Assembly: GCA_020284085.1 (NCBI GenBank)
Contig: JACEVL010000081.1
Location: forward strand, 597,501-661,500
DNA length: 64,000 nucleotides
Direction: 5' to 3'
From: Aporrectodea caliginosa
Lineage: Eukaryota > Annelida > Clitellata > Crassiclitellata > Lumbricidae
The position numbers and the translations under genes were made by a program. Position 1 is the first letter of the stretch. Each line of letters starts with the position of its first letter. Below, piece by piece: positions 31,645-43,439 of this stretch. The notes under the pieces are model-generated. The model was not told the DNA's origin. It was given only the letters and a program-made list of their open reading frames with translations, and searched no databases.

Positions 31645-33020
31645 AATCCGAATCGTAATCTTAATCGTGAACTCCAAGTTTTTAAAGCGTTGAATACACT
31701 ACATCTATGATAAGGGCACAAGCTTATTCACGAGCGCTAGGTTGTTCGTGTCAGAATGGTTGTCCAGAGATGGTCAACGGAAGAAGTCTTATGGCTTACT
31801 GTTAGTAACTTCACTTTCCGAAGTCTCTGCGTTTTTCAAATAGCGTCTTTTGGAAAACTAATAGAAGTATGCAAACATATTCATGGACATGTAAATGCAG
31901 TCGTCTTATGAAGGCAGGTTTAAATCCACTTCTCACCAACAGTGTGCGGTCAATGTACTCATTTAATTGCTGAGTTCGCCAGGTGGATCTTGGACCTCCA
32001 CTTGGTATCGCTTGGACTTCCGCTAGGCATCTCTGGACAACCCCTCTGATGCGACAGAGCATTCGTGAATGCGCTCGTGGTGCTTATATTAATAATAATA
32101 ATACGACAATTTATATAATAATAATAATAATAATAATAACTAAGCCATGCCGTTACAAGCCATGCCGTTACAAGGGAGTTTCTAAGTAGCCTTTGAAAAT
32201 GTCGAGATTACGATTACGATCAGATGTTTGAAATATCTTTCTACAGTGATGGGAATTCTGAACACCAGACTTCTCGATTGATAGTCTGGCAGACTATTAT
32301 TATACCCTCTAGGCTATCGTGCAAGCATATTAAAACAGCCAAAAACACACTGGAGAAAAGCCATACAAATATCTATATACCATGCTTGAAATAAATCCAC
32401 AATTTTTTGCGCTGAAGACTCAGAACCAATCAAATGGAAATTTTCTGTAATGTAGTCTAATAACTTTATATAGCGCTGTTACGATAATTGCAAAAGGCAT
32501 CAATCGAAGGTTATTGATCAGTTAAGTCATCGTCCATTGGAGAAGCCAGGTCCAAATCACATAAGCCTGAGAAACCAGAAGTGAAGTACAGGAGAGGAAA
32601 AATCTTAGTAAGGAAGCTGAAACAGTTTAAAGTTTCATTCTGAGTGACAATAGAGAAGTGACCAAACGCACCCAACTGGTCAGCGAATTCCTAAGCCTTG
32701 GACCGTTCACCAAGAACCCAACAAACTACGTTTGCACCAAGCTATATAAATTCCCGAATGAATGAATGTCCTGACAGGAGAATAATTCCCTTGCAATTCC
32801 CTTGTAATTGCCAAAGCATAGGTCGTAGAGCAATCAACTGTTAACTCCTGATGGGAATACGTGTCGTGGGTCTACGTATGTGCGAGAGCCCACCAGTGGC
32901 GACTTGTTCCAGTTACCTGAGCATTACCTGCCTACAGATGGTCCTTTGCTCCTAATGGTCTCTAACATCACTCATGATAGATAATCCACAGCTATTGTGG
33001 GGCACTCAAAGGTACTATAC
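31645..33020. other. Mostly unassigned, small repeats
   Basis: Contains an (AAT)n tract at about 32088-32140, a 16-bp duplication (AAGCCATGCCGTTAC) at 32142-32173 and a TATATAAATTCCC plus TGAATGAATG stretch at about 32742-32768 that looks like an L2/SINE tail. An 83-codon minus-strand frame at 31811-32062 has no recognised domain. Confidence 0.45.
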
Positions 33021-33034
33021 AAAGTAGAATAGAT

Positions 33035-33200
33035 ACGTTCACACATACATACGTACATGCATGTGGATATAAGGTATATAATATGCACACACAGTAACAT
33101 ACACACATGCATACATGCATCACGCATACATACAGACATACATACGAATCTACAAACATAAATGTATACAATTCGTACACTCATGCATATATATATACAC

Positions 33201-33231
<31 letters not shown>

Positions 33232-33270
33232 CATACATACATAACATATGAACATGCATGCACACACGTA
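33035..33270. repeat. ACATAC/TATATA microsatellite
   Basis: Imperfect CATACATAC and ATATAT units. Frames rich in Tyr, Ile, Cys, His or Met here are repeat translations. Confidence 0.9.
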
Positions 33271-33424
33271 TGCATACAGACATACGCTCATTTTACCTCA
33301 CTTCAGCTTACCTTACTTTAGCTCAGTGACTCATTAATATTTACTTTCTATAACGAGCGATGGTCAGTTGAACTTGCATTGTATGATGTAAAAGAACAAA
33401 CTACTGAACAACAGCAACTAGTAC

Positions 33425-34015
33425 AAACCATGAAAAGCCATTTATTCATTACAGCTTTAGTTAGATTAATAGTTCAATCAACCAATCAATCAATTTCGTT
33501 TAATCTCAACATCAAGCTGACAGGTCGCAACTTGTAACAGGTAACAGCTAGGAAAAATTGTCTCAGCTCTGACAGTTTGTTATTAAATGGGTTAAATGGG
33601 TTGAGATAGTTCTCCATAAATACATAACACCTACTACATCATTTAGGCCAGAATAAACATTAAAGGTGTAAATATGTCACCTCTGCCTAATGAGAATGCA
33701 TATAGTCAATTATTCATTAAACTACCCACCCACCCATGGAGCGGCATTGGAACCCCACCACCATGAAAAGCTATTTATTCGTTGAAGCTCTGGTTTAGAT
33801 TAATAGTTCTCCGAAATATCTAAGGTCTACTACATTATTTAGGCCAGAATCAAAATTAGGGATGTAAATATGTCACCTAAATTAACAGTTTTCCAAAACA
33901 ACATAACATCTACTACATAATTATGTCGCCTCTGCCTAATGAGAATGCAAATAGTCAGTTATTCATTAAATTACCCATGGAGCCCCACCACCACCGCATT
34001 CCCATTCATTCGTAA
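33425..34015. repeat. Diverged tandem duplication, ~280-bp unit
   Basis: CCATGAAAAGCCATTTATTC (33428) returns as CCATGAAAAGCTATTTATTC (33763), and GCCTAATGAGAATGCATATA (33684) as GCCTAATGAGAATGCAAATA (33933), each followed by the same downstream order (GTCANTTATTCATTAAA and ACCCATGGAG). Confidence 0.8.
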
Positions 34016-34019
34016 CTTA

Positions 34020-34300
34020 CTACTAATTCCCAATGTCCTCTTATACTCAATCTTCCCTAATTGTTATTCCACTTCCCCACCCCACTCCATCCATCCATAA
34101 CAAAATAGGCCTACTAAATCCCGATGCCCTGATCTCCCCTAATTGTTACTCCACTCCTCCAATGCAGGGTAAAATCAATGCCTCCCTCTACCCCTTCGTT
34201 ACGCCACTGCCCCACTCCATCCATCCATCACCAAATAGGCCTATCAATTCACGATGTCCTGATCTCCCTTAATTTTGCTCCACTACAGTAACATCCAATG
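34020..34300. repeat. CCAATGTCCTCTTA-type repeat, several copies
   Basis: Units of the kind TAATTCCCAATGTCC, CCTAATTGTTACTCCAC and CCATCCATCACCAAATAGGC recur here and near 34440, 34700, 35100, 35880, 39660 and 41250. They form a dispersed satellite-like family. Confidence 0.65.
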
Positions 34301-34503
34301 CAGGGTATACTCAAGGCCGTCTTATATATTAGGATACTGTGCCTAGGGCCTACGAACCTTTCAGGGGCCTGTGCAGGTCTGAAAATGAGAAAATACATGA
34401 GTCATGAGTAATGAGATGAAAGATAGTAATATAGGCCTACTAATTCCCGATGTCCTCTTATTCCCAATCTCCCCTAATGGTTGCTCACTAGAGAAATACC
34501 CCA

Positions 34504-34706
34504 CCCCACTCCAGTGGCGTAATGTAGGACTTCAGCGCCCAGGGGCAAGACTTGATGACTGCGCCCCTTTCAGTTTTCTTGTTGGCTTTTAGGCGTTCTT
34601 GTCATAGTATACTGTGTATCGTTGAAAGCTAATTCTGCGTGACCCCTGTGCTACGCCCGGGGGCGAATGCCTCCCTCTACCCCTTCGTTAAGCCACTGCC
34701 CCACTC
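34504..34706. mobile_element. hAT MITE, CAGTGGCGTAAYG family, with exact 8-bp duplication
   Basis: The element 34512-34698 starts CAGTGGCGTAATGTAGG and ends CCTTCGTTAAGCCACTG. CCCCACTC flanks it exactly at 34504-34511 and 34699-34706. The body includes GCGCCCAGGGGCAAGA as in the copies at 44817, 45802 and 46783. Confidence 0.9.
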
Positions 34707-34874
34707 CATCCATCCATCACCAAATAGGCCTATCAATTCCCGATGTCCCGATCTCCCCTAATTGTTACTCCACTAGAGTAACATCCATTAGGCACAGTAG
34801 GCACTGTGCATAGGGACTACGAACTTTTCATGACCTACGCATGATACCAAGTATTGCGATATTGTATCGCCCTG

Positions 34875-35040
34875 CATATTCATGTCGGATGGGAAAGAGA
34901 CGTGACTCGCCTATAGTTTCTAATCGGTGTGCCCTCTACGGTGCCAGGATGGGAAAGAGACGTGACTCGCCTAGTTTCTAATCGGTGTGCGCTCAACTGT
35001 GCCAGGATGGGAACGGGACTGGACTCGACTGTTATAGTAA
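34875..35040. repeat. 58/60-bp satellite, diverged copies
   Basis: Three copies of a unit containing GATGGGAAAGAGACGTGACT and GTGTGCCCTCTACGGTGCCA. They are related to the regular array at 35187. Confidence 0.8.
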
Positions 35041-35186
35041 TTCAAATACTTTGTATTTCAAAATACATCCCACTTCAACCCATCCATCCGTCGTTAACCG
35101 ATATTTCCCGAAGTCCTTTAATTCCAAACCTCCATTAGTTATTACTCCACTATTTCACCTTCTTATTGTGAGTTATTCATGTCGGA

Positions 35187-35535
35187 TGGGAAAGGGACAG
35201 GACTCGCCTGTTGGTTGATTGGTGTGCCCTCTATTGTGCCAGGATGGCAATGGTACTGGACTCGTCCTTTGGTTGATTGGTGTGCCCTCTATTGTGCCAG
35301 GATGGCAATGGTACAGGACTCGTCCTTTGGTTGATTGGTGTGCCCTCTATTGTGCCAGGATGGCAATGGGACAGGACTCGCCTGTTGGTTGATTGGTGTG
35401 ACCTCTATTGTGCCAGGATGGCAATGGGACAGGACTCGCCTGTTGATTGATTGGTGTGACCTCTATTGTGCCAGGATGGCAATGGGACAGGACTCGCCTG
35501 TTGATTGATTGGTGTGCCCTCTATTGTGCCAGGAT
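35187..35535. repeat. 58-bp minisatellite, about six copies
   Basis: GGTTGATTGGTGTGCC starts at 35213, 35271, 35329 and 35387, a strict 58-bp period, continuing to about 35535. Units contain CTCTATTGTGCCAGGATGGC and GGGACAGGACTCGCCTG. Single relatives occur near 35957, 39410 and 39735. Confidence 0.95.
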
Positions 35536-35974
35536 CAATACTGTTGATTGATTCCCAACCCACGGTGCCTGCCTATTTCCCAGACAGCAGTAGTAAGGTT
35601 TAATGCTACTTGGAAATTAAAACAGGAATTGTTGCCAAAGAGTTGATGTTTCTGGTTGGGTCTTCCAGGCTGCATGACTTGCATATTTGCCTGGCTACCA
35701 GATGAATCAAATGGATATCGCAGTTTTAGAAGTGGTCATCATTTTATGGCAACTGTGGTTTGAAAGGGTCGTGTGCTGTTTACGAATACTTCAATGTATT
35801 TCAAGTAGTATTTTAGGCCTGTATTTCAAATACTCCTCTGCACTGGTAACATCCCACTCCAACCCATCCATCCGTCGTTAACTGCTATTGTCCCGAAGTC
35901 TTTTAATTCCCAATCTCCACTGATTGTTATTCCACTATTTTAACCTTCTTATTCATGTCGGATGGGAAAGGGGT

Positions 35975-36245
35975 CATCGCATAATTACGTCACGCCGAAA
36001 ATGACCTTTTTTGACCACCCACATACCATCTAAAGCTTCGTAAAATTTCTCTGGACACACCAACTCACCCAAGCATTACGCATTTTATTGTTACGAGAAA
36101 TCGTTTTAGATTCATAATGTGAACGAGTAGTATCCGCATAATATACATTTAACAAGTATTTTACCCAAGATCCCCGGCGTCCGCCGTGCCACGGAAAATG
36201 CTCCTCCTCCTCACCACCCTACCACTGTTGCCTGCCAACTAAAAC
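35975..36245. repeat. 270-bp duplicated segment, copy 1
   Basis: It shares the order CGAAAATGACC, TTTGACCACCCACA, CTAAAGCTTCGTAA, GAGAAATCGTTT, ATAATATACATTTAA and GTGCCACGGAAAATGC with 37603-37860. A shorter relative is near 39345. Confidence 0.8.
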
Positions 36246-36304
36246 TTTCCAATGAACTTTAATTATTCATTATCACTCATGTTAGCATTTCTGCGTTTTT
36301 GCCT

Positions 36305-37590
36305 CAATAAACTATGGACGAAGTCACCAGTGAGGAGCTGCGCCGTCTGATCCTCGATTCTCCTCCAAAGTCGTGTGAATTAGACCCTCTACTGACATTT
36401 CTGATCCAGGATCTCGTGGATGTCTTGCTGCCTCTGCTCACAGTGCTGTGCAACCGATCTATTCGGGATGGAGTTCTGCCGCCGTCACAGAAGAGATCTA
36501 TCTGGATTCCAACGCTGAAGGGTGACGGCTTGGAACCGGTCAACTCATTGAATTACAGATCGATCGCCAACGTCTCGTTCTCATCCAAGATCATTGAGAA
36601 AATAGTGGCAAGTCGACTCATCGGCAACTAGAGAGGAACAATCTTCTTCCATCATGCCAATCCGGTTTCAGAAAGTTTGCTCCACTCTATCCGAAATCTG
36701 CTGTCTTAACGCTGGAATCAAGATAGATCTCTTCTGTGATATCGACAGAACTGAGCTGACCTTGCTGGCTCTATTCGACGTCAGCGTCGCTTTTGATACT
36801 GTAGACCATGATATTCTTCTTAAGCGGTTGCATGTTACGTTTTTAGGCTGTCTGGTAATTTTCTTGAGTGGATTTGCTCTTTCCTCCATGGGCGTTCTCT
36901 CAGTGTGGTCCACGGCTCGACCTGGTCTCGGTAGGGTCCCGCCCCGTATGGTCTTTCGCAGGGCTAGGTCCTTGGTCCTCTCTTATGCATTATTTATACC
37001 TCCGGTCTTGCCCTGCTCCTAGTGGAACATGGTGCCTTGGGCCAACTTTATGCAGATGACACGCAGGCGTACATGCACTGCCTGTCATCTAACGCTGCCT
37101 TTACTGTCAGGGCTATGGGTCAGACACTGACTGTGCTAGAGGCATGGATGGCATCAAACCGTCTCTGCCTAAACCCTGCAAAGACCAAATTCATGTGGCT
37201 GGGCACCCGGCAGCAGCTGGCCAAGCTTAACCTGATCCTCTCTACTGAATTTCCTAACTATACTTTCTCCACCTCCATCCGAGACCTTGGTATCCTATTG
37301 GATCAGGAACTAACTTTTGCACCTCACCTCCATCGCATCAGTCGTGACTGCTTCTACAAACTGCGCCACCTTCGCACTCGCTCTCTCTCAGCTCTCTCTC
37401 AGCTGGCGCTGCAACTACACTTGTGCATGGTTTAGTCGCAGCTCGAAACGACTATTGCCTATCCCTTTATTCTGGATTACCATCTGGACAGTTGGCCTGC
37501 CTTGACCGTATTCTACGATCTGAAGCGAGACTTATCGGCCAAATACCTAAATTCAGTCATGTGTCAAATTACATGCTGGAGGTTGCGCTG
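36305..37590 (+). pseudogene. L2/CR1-like LINE copy, many breaks
   Basis: In sequence from 36314: EVTSEELRRLILDSPPKSC, LCNRSIRDGVLPPSQKRS, NYRSIANVSFSSK, a broken stretch, LLALFDVSVAFDTVDHDIL (another frame), then LYADDTQAYMHCL (37040s) with intact catalytic YADD, LNPAKTKFMWLG, IRDLGILLDQEL and LYSGLPSGQLACLDR. At least four frame changes and stops break it. It ends near 37590 inside CTGTCCGTCA, where the duplicated 270-bp segment begins. The amino acids are close to the L2 at 59579, so they belong to the same or a sister family. Confidence 0.85.
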
Positions 37591-37599
37591 GGGTCTGTC

Positions 37600-37862
37600 C
37601 GTCATTACGTAAGCCGAAAATGACCATTTTTGACCACCCACACACCCTCTAAAGCTTCGTAACTTTTCTCTGGACTTTGTCCCACTCACTCCAAGCATTA
37701 CGTACGGTATTGCTCCGAGAAATCGTTTGTGAGGCAATTCATAATGTGAACGAGTAATATTGGTATAATATACATTTAAGAGTATTTTCTGTGATCCCCG
37801 GTCCTCCCGTGCCACGGAAAATGCGAACTTCTCGACCACCCTACCACCGCTGTTGCCTGCCT
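37600..37862. repeat. 270-bp duplicated segment, copy 2
   Basis: Diverged copy of 35975-36245. Both copies precede an L2 fragment, so a [segment + L2] block of about 1.6 kb was duplicated in tandem. Confidence 0.8.
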
Positions 37863-37894
37863 ACGTGCCTTGTGCAATCTCTTCCCTGTGTAGT

Positions 37895-39112
37895 TTCCTT
37901 TTACCATTAATCACCAGTGATGAGCTGCGTGCCTACTGATATTTCGCAGCCATTTTAAATACAGTAGCTGCGTCTGTGAATTACACGATCTACTTGGGAT
38001 TGGTTTGCTTCCTCCAGCATCTTTCTGAATGACCAGTGTCTCCTCAATGGGCAGTAGCAATCCCATTAAACCATGCTATTCGAAATGGTTGTCAAACGAC
38101 CGAGGTCCTGATTGCCCTCCCACCTCTCATCCCTGGCATCGAGGGTCCTTTGCTTCCAGCACTATCTCCAATGATCTGGCTTTGACATGACACACATGGA
38201 TTGCCTGTACATGACCATGTTCGCTCTACGTGTTTTGGTGCCCACGGCTACCAAGAACGTCTCTTTGAGATTGTTAGAGCTACTATCCTGGCACAGCTAC
38301 GTTATGCCCACCTCTGTTTGAGAGAAACATGTGGGGAACATAAACGCCTAACAGCTGGCCAAGAAATGACCCGTCCAGGCTTCCTCTCTACTGAATTTCC
38401 TAGTATACTTTCTCCACCTCCGTCCCAGATTCTTCTATCCTATTGAATTCTTTGGGGCTTTGCACCTCACCTCCATCGCATCAGTCGTGACTGCTTCTAC
38501 AAACTGCGCCACCTTCGCACTGTCGCTCGCTCTCTCTCAGCTGGCGCTGCAACTACACTTGTGCATGGTTTAGTCGCAGCTCGAAACGACTATTGCCTAT
38601 CCCTTTATTCTGGATTAAAATCTGGACAGTTGGCCTGCCTTGACCGTATTCTACGATCTGAAGCGAGACTTATCGGCCAAATACCTAAATTCAGTCATGT
38701 GTTAAATTACATGCTGGAGGTTCTACGCTGGCTCCCTGTCCGTCAGCGTATAGACAACAGGGTCGCCTCCTTGGTATGGCGATGCCAGCTAGGCCTCGCT
38801 CCAACTTACCTCCTTGACCTTTGTCGGCCTGTGTCGGGTACTCGGAGTAGTCGCTCCCTACGCTCAGCGGGGAAGGGGCTGCTCTCAGTCCCGTTTGCCC
38901 GTACCTCTATCATGTAGAGTCGTGCATTTTCTGTGGTAGGCTTTTTCTGTGGAATGGCCTCCCTCTTGAGCTGCGCCTGTTCCTTAGGTCACTCTCTGAC
39001 ACATTCTACAAGCGCTTGAAAACTGTTCTTTTGGACCGTGCTGGAGTCGGGAGCACATCTGAGTAGTTTCCTTGAAGAGGTGCTATATAAAAACTTGAAT
39101 GAATGAATGAAT
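37895..39112 (+). pseudogene. L2/CR1-like LINE copy, duplicated and degraded
   Basis: The 5' part is badly broken, although ACCAGTGATGAGCTGCG is recognisable. The 3' part at 38460-38920 is close to the 36305 copy (HGLVAARNDYCLSLYSGL, LACLDRILRSEARLIGQIP) and continues with LEVLRWLPVRQRIDNRV and LGLAPTYLLDLCRPVSG. The tail is GGTGCTATATAAAAACTTG with a TGAATGAA repeat ending near 39112. It is non-functional. Confidence 0.85.
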
Positions 39113-40133
39113 GAATTATCTTGAAGAAGAAGCGCAGACATCCTTCGGCAGCAGTGTATTAAACCCTAACTTAGTGTTGATTTATACTACTGCGTGTTTT
39201 TAGTTAAGTTTTAAATCAATGGCACGTAATTTGAACTTCGATCACATCGTGTCTAAAGTGTCATTCGATGTTAATTTAACATTCATTTACAACTAAATTG
39301 TTGGTAAAAGCGTTACGCAACGTTCAGCTCCACCCACCCACCCACTTAACGTTTCGTAGCTTTTTCAAGGACACCACCCACTCACCCTGGTAGCGTTACG
39401 TAATTATGCAATGACCCCAAAGGGACATGACTCGCCTATTGGTTGATTGGTGTGCCTTTATGGTGACATACCAGCATAGGCGTAGCTACATTGAGGCACG
39501 AGGAGACAGTTGCCTCCTCTAGTTTTTTATATACTGGAACTTCGATTGACTAATGACCCCAATGACCAGGATTTTGCCAATGGTCTGTGAAGTTGCCTTC
39601 TCTTGAATTTAAGTCTCGCTACGTGCCTGATCCCATCCCAAGCCATCCATCCGTCCGTCGTTAACTACTATTTCCCGACGTCCTTTAATTCCTAATCTCC
39701 ACTAATTGTTACTCCACTATTTTCACCTCTTATTCATGTCGGATGAATTAAGGGACTTAACTCGCTTATTGGTTGATCGTGTGCCCTCGTGGGGTAAAAA
39801 CCCTCCGTCGGGCGTGGGGTCAAAAATGACCCCAGAGTGCATTTTCAAGTCGTGGATCGATGTTAAAAAGTGAAATGGCTGCTGTGATTTTTCACGAGAA
39901 TTATTGTACAGGTTGTCACTACGTATTCCAGTTGAGTGTGCATGCGAATTTTTGATGGACAAAAAAATTACAGGACATTTATACAGATAGGGTCATGGGG
40001 TCATTTTTGACCCCATTAATAATTGATGTTTCTTTCTCATTAAACAGTCTAAAGTTGCACAAAACCCGCAATATTACTTCCTTATTTTGTTATATTTACT
40101 TATCAGTGTTGCCCTCCCGCTTTATATTATGCA

Positions 40134-41235
40134 ATGATTCCACTTCTCACAATAGACGAAAGACTCGCTCCATATCGAGGTCGGTGCAGATTTGTACAAT
40201 ACAAGCCGTCAAAGCCGTCAAAATACGGCATCGAGTTAGGGATGTGCTGCGATGCTGAAGTCAAGTACAATGCCAGCATATATTGCGGAAAAGAGAGTCG
40301 CCGTTGCAGCTCCTTGCAAAGATCTGGGAGGAAAAGTTGTCCGCCAGCTCATACAAACTCTTGAATGTGAAGGTCGCAACATTACCACTGATAATTTTTT
40401 CACCTTGCTGGCCTTAGCTAGAGATGTTCTGAAGACAAAGACACAAACTTTGGTTGGTAATATATGTACTGCTCGGATTCAGTTTAAAATTCTCTTTCTT
40501 ACGTGTTAAAACGTTTTTGGGTCAAGCTCCCCGCTACATCTGTGATCTTATCAAAAGGCCTATCTCATCTACCTCTGGAGTCCTCTCTGCTCTTTAGACC
40601 ATCATGACCTTCTAGTTCCTCGGTCTCGGACTGCCACAGCACAGCATCGTGCCTAGGCCTCTGTTGGCCCTTTGCTGTGGAATGACCTTCCTGCTATAAC
40701 TCGAAGACTGTGATGTTATCTGGGGCACTACTGTTTCTGCTCGTTCTCTTAAGACTTTTCTGATGCATCGAGGGGCCCTTCGCACTGGAAGCGCCTCTGA
40801 TTAGGTTGTACTGTGAGAGGCGATACTCAAGTCCGTAAATCATCAATAGAATAGAGTTGCCCGAAGAACGATTGTGACTCCCAGAGGACGCGAGTTGTAC
40901 TCATCCCTTGTCGTGTTCAATGAGACCGGCGATTCGAATTGCACTCTTACAAGTCTAAGAAAGACAAAGTGGTCGTCGTCTTGTCGACTATGCACACCTC
41001 CAGTGGGACTTTCGGTCAAGGAAACTTCCGGAGGTTATCAACTTCTACAACAGGAGAAAAGTAGGAGTTGATTGTGCTGACCAGATGATAGAAACATTCA
41101 GCACGAAGTTCTCAACCAGATATTGGCCATTTAGCGCTGTTCTGCAACCTACTGGATATTGCGGCACTTACGCTTACGTCCTCCATGAGAAATTGAACGG
41201 ACAAAGCTCCAGTGGGAAAGAGTCGGTTTCATAAG
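40134..41235 (+). pseudogene. piggyBac transposase (DDE_Tnp_1_7) remnants
   Basis: Blocks in several frames keep the piggyBac order: PLLTIDERLAPYRGRCRFVQ then YKPSKPSKYGIEL (40137-40250, part of the first catalytic-Asp region), KYNASIYCGKES, DLGGKVVRQLI, RNITTDNFFT (second Asp region, TTDN, about 40380), FVVFNETG-like text near 40905, and INFYNRRKVGVDCADQM (GVDxxDQ, third Asp, about 41040-41090), then FSTKFSTRYWPF. A LINE tail is inserted between about 40505 and 40850, and several shifts and stops make the gene inactive. Confidence 0.82.
40505..40855 (+). mobile_element. L2-type LINE C-terminal/3' fragment inside piggyBac
   Basis: The translation shows FLGQAPRYICDLIKRPI, VPRSRTATAQHRA and VVGPLLWNDLP in changing frames, matching the L2 C-terminus. 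The tail GAAGCGCCTCTGATTAG is diverged. Confidence 0.65.
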
Positions 41236-41759
41236 AATCACCCACTAGATAATTCCCAATGTCCTCAAGGCCGTTTTATCCTATAGGCACAGTAGGCACT
41301 GTATTAGGCCGACTGAACCTTTCAGGGGATACTCACAAACCTCCAAAAACGAGGTTATTGCCAAGTTTGTCCCTGACAGACGGATAGAAAAGCCTTGGCT
41401 GTGTGCAATTCTAATTTTAAAGGAATGTGTGCCCTGTCCACTATCAGATAACTGTCAGACATGTCTAAAAGAAGTTGAGCTCAGCAGACAGCCTGGCAGT
41501 CTCCTGTGTTCATTCTGGCGTCCTTTTTTGTACTGAGGGATACATTAGATTAAGAACAGTGTTACAAGCCTATGTTCGACATTTAAGTGAATATTGAGAT
41601 TTATTTTGCCTTCTCATGCAATATATGTGCTTATTTTATTCAAGTAACATGATAATTACTATGGGGTCAAAATTGACCCCACGCCCTTAGTTGTATAGTT
41701 TTTGCCGCCCGACGGAGGGTTAAATAAGAATCACCCACTAACTATTTCCCAATGACAGG

Positions 41760-42545
41760 GCCGTTTTATCCTATAGGCACATTAGGCACTGTACCTCAGG
41801 CCTACGAACACCATGGGGCCTACAAAAGTCTGAAAATGAGCCATTGAAAAAATATGACTAATGATTGAATTCGAAGAGAAAATGACATTTCAAATTCAAT
41901 TTTAAATATATTTTTTATTGTACTGAAACAGTTTAACTTTAAGATATTAACTTAAAGTTAAGTTGAGCTGTGCAACAGCCTAGACTAGGCTTTATGTGAA
42001 CTTTACGGCTCTTTGCATTAGCAAGATCACTTATAACCGGTGTCAAAGAGCCGGCCATTTCTGGCCCACCGACGATTCATATCTGGCCCACGGAGAATTG
42101 CCTAAAGACTACACAATTTGAGAATAATAGTTTAAATCTATAATTCTCAAGGCTTAACGAGTTTTATTTAATATTTGTGGCTGATTATGGTCAAAATTAA
42201 GATATTAAAACCTAATTTGACTGCTAAACAAACTGCACCATTTAAGGTTTAGTTTTGCAAACATTTGCTGGGGACGGGCTCACTGAGCTCTCTCCCAGAT
42301 CCCTACCCCATTTTGCTCAGGCGCTTTCGGCACCATGGCCTTCCACTTGCTGGAAAAATATTGCCACTGGCCTGCCATTAGAAAAGGTTTGACATATAAT
42401 TAATTATACGTCTTCAAGAGTAATTTTCCCATTAACTCGTTTTCAATTTCAGAGCTGGCAGCACGCCCGTTTTTTATCCTATAGGCACAGCAGGCACTGT
42501 GCCTAGGGCCTGCGAACCTTTCAGAGGCCTACGCAAAAGGCGTAC
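41760..42545. repeat. TATAGGCACAGTAGGCACTG dispersed repeat, several copies
   Basis: CCGTTTTATCCTATAGGCAC with GGCACTGT and GGGCCTACGAACCTTTCAGG occurs at about 41277, 41761 and 42469 and again at 45050, 46035 and 47018. A diverged copy is at 34317. Probably an old transposon spread partly by local duplication. Confidence 0.75.
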
Positions 42546-43024
42546 GGAGCTGAAATGCCGCCCGGGGCGATAAACAGAAATGCCGCCCTTGGCCACTTAA
42601 TTTTGGATATGCTGTTTTCTCTAAGAGATTGCAGTTTTCATGACGATTTTCTAATATCTATCAGTTCAAATATCTTAAAATGTCCCATAAAGAACGTGAA
42701 ATTTTGTTGTTGAATTTGAATTCGCGCAATTTGAAATCAATGAAAAACAAAATAAATGGTCGTGAAACGCTTGAAATAACATCTATTTTCTCAATGTGAG
42801 TCTAGTGACTTATGTCGCTAATATATGGAATTTTGTTGGTTTCATTTTAGAATCATTTACAAGATTTCAGAATGGCTTAAATATTCAATTTCTTCATAGT
42901 TTATACAATTCAGGTGATCGGCCCGATTTCAGTGAGTTGTCCCTGGTATTAGACTTCAAAAGTTGAGAGAAAAATTGTTTCGAGATTTTTGTCCAATGTG
43001 CATTTCACTCGTTTTGAACTGTCT

Positions 43025-43135
43025 TGAACTATCTCGGACCCGCCTGTCTCGGCCTCGGTCTCTGTCTCGGACCGAAAAAGACTGTCTCGGTCTCGGTCTC
43101 GAAGTTTGATGTCTCGTCTACAAGTCTGGTTAATA
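43025..43135. repeat. GTCTCG/GGTCTC simple repeat
   Basis: Imperfect TGTCTCGG and CGGTCTCGG units over about 110 bp. Confidence 0.8.
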
Positions 43136-43439
43136 GCTTGTCTGGATTTATAACTTTTGACTGCATTTTTAGTTATTCGCTTTAGCTATAGCCTACATTT
43201 TCAACTTACTGAAATCTATATTATTAGTAATCAAACATTTTATTTCATGAGTTAAAGACTGTCGTCTTACTCGCTGCTTCAGTCGCAATGTAGAATAAAC
43301 AAAATATCGGCGAATAGCTGCAGCACCAATACTAACATTATATTTTAGATTTTGATGCGCTTATTCGCTATACATGATTGCCAATGTTTCATGACTTTCC
43401 AACATCATTGGGAAAATACATGAAAGTCGGTCGACTCAT

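Larger units (their letters stand above)
39797..41723 (+). mobile_element. piggyBac transposon, degraded
   Basis: The element 39801-41719 starts CCCTCCGTCGGGCGTGGGGT and its right end is the inverted GCCGCCCGACGGAGGG; TTAA follows at 41720-41723 and a mutated AAAA precedes it. Inner repeats GGGGTCAAAAATGACCCC and GGGGTCAAAATTGACCCC lie near both ends. It carries broken transposase coding sequence. Confidence 0.88.
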
